DNA of 64,000 nt from Bathymodiolus brooksi (taxonomy: Eukaryota; Mollusca; Bivalvia; Mytilida; Modiolidae): positions 37,507,982 through 37,571,981 of the forward strand of contig OY804583.1 of the NCBI GenBank assembly GCA_963680875.1. The letters are read 5' to 3'. Below, piece after piece: positions 63,897 through 64,000 of this stretch. A program made the translations under genes and the position numbers. How positions within the stretch are numbered: position 1 is the first letter of the stretch; each line of letters opens with the position of its first letter. The notes under the pieces are model-generated. The model was not told the origin of the DNA and ran no database searches. It saw only the letters and a program-made list of their open reading frames with translations.

Positions 63897-64000
63897 TCCC
63901 CTCTTAGTGAAACACTGCGTTCATAGAAGTGCTTCCCACATGTGACTTCAATAAAAAGTGGCTGGGTTTAACTAGTTTTATTGACCTAAAGCTGCCCTCT
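63897..64000 (+). repeat. Right edge, satellite continuing out of the window
   Basis: The last hundred or so bases are an ordinary gcg monomer and the start of a gctgccc monomer. They lie just past the end of the R2 copy. The array is clearly not finished at position 64,000, so its right boundary is unknown. Confidence 0.8.

Larger units (their letters stand above)
1..64000. repeat. Satellite DNA array, about 96-bp monomer, about 666 head-to-tail copies
   Basis: The entire window is a single tandem array. Unit starts (the 'cctaaag' motif) fall at 1, 97, 193, 289, 385, 481, 577 and so on to the end, all in one orientation. Most units are 96 bp. Recurrent length variants are 97 bp ('cctaaaag' form, one extra A), 95 bp ('caataaaagtgg' form or 'gctccctc' form) and 98 bp ('aaataaag' form). 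Copies differ from each other at only a few positions. No unit is inverted, and no non-satellite sequence interrupts the array. The consensus is about 40% GC, with stop codons in all six frames. The 96-bp length is a multiple of three, so frames persist from unit to unit, but so do the stops. This organisation is typical of eukaryotic constitutive heterochromatin. I do not recognise the monomer as a named satellite family. Confidence 0.98.

Noticed and set aside
1..64000. CRISPR array, suggested by regular repeats
   Set aside because: The 96-bp units are contiguous near-copies with no unique spacers, and no cas genes are present.
1..64000. A long repetitive protein gene, since 96 bp is 32 codons and keeps frame
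   Set aside because: All three forward frames of the consensus contain stops (TGA after ATG at positions 54-59, TAG at 17-19, TAA at 3-5), and so do all three reverse frames. The most open reverse frame runs about 31 codons per unit. It is extended only where the 96-bp ctaggtg variant replaces the TAA, and the 97-bp and 95-bp units shift the frame.
1..64000. tRNA, rRNA or mobile-element sequence hidden in the array
   Set aside because: I read through all lines looking for any break in the monomer pattern and found only 1-3 base variants and whole-monomer gains or losses.

Overview
The whole 64-kb window is one uninterrupted satellite DNA array. A unit of about 96 bp is repeated head to tail, in one orientation, roughly 666 times. 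I found no protein gene, RNA gene, transposon, CRISPR array, origin or unique-sequence island. The monomer is about 40% GC. It has stop codons in all six frames and carries the same few diagnostic variants throughout. Arrays of this length and purity are typical of eukaryotic pericentromeric, centromeric or subtelomeric heterochromatin. The species cannot be named from this sequence. CpG decay at one monomer site suggests a host that methylates its DNA, such as a vertebrate or plant, but this is inference.

Layout. Positions 1-1,250 are the tail of a block seen again at 10,378-11,627 and 26,806-28,055; it contains a 5-monomer (481 bp) repeat. Positions 1,941-18,560 (copy A) and 18,561-34,988 (copy B) are a 16.6-kb tandem duplication. 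The two copies are nearly identical, except that B lacks exactly two monomers (192 bp). Each copy holds a 17-monomer (1,634 bp) repeat near its left end, a 6-monomer (576 bp) repeat, and a 38-monomer (3,650 bp) repeat at its right end. Positions 35,459-36,704 are transitional. A 19-monomer (1,825 bp) higher-order repeat covers 37,474 to about 43,600. Positions 44,781-54,480 and 54,481-63,896 are a second large tandem duplication (9.7 kb and 9.4 kb). The final about 100 bp lie beyond its junction.

How the pieces fit. An 8-monomer module (about 769 bp), recognised by its 'aaagatcc' monomer, occurs 14 times and is shared by every higher-order family. The array therefore looks built from a small set of ordered monomers reshuffled by unequal exchange at scales from 2 to about 173 monomers. 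Diagnostic substitutions allow relative dating: the 3,650-bp duplication came before the 16.6-kb one, because both 16.6-kb copies carry the same differences between their two 3,650-bp halves.

Within the monomer, the most striking internal structure is a 9-bp perfect inverted repeat (positions 60-68 and 88-96). It places one AATAAA hexamer on each strand of each unit. There are also two 8-bp palindromes, CACATGTG and AACTAGTT. I see no coded biological system here. The interest lies in the array's architecture and history. All offsets were obtained by eye from diagnostic variants, not by alignment software.
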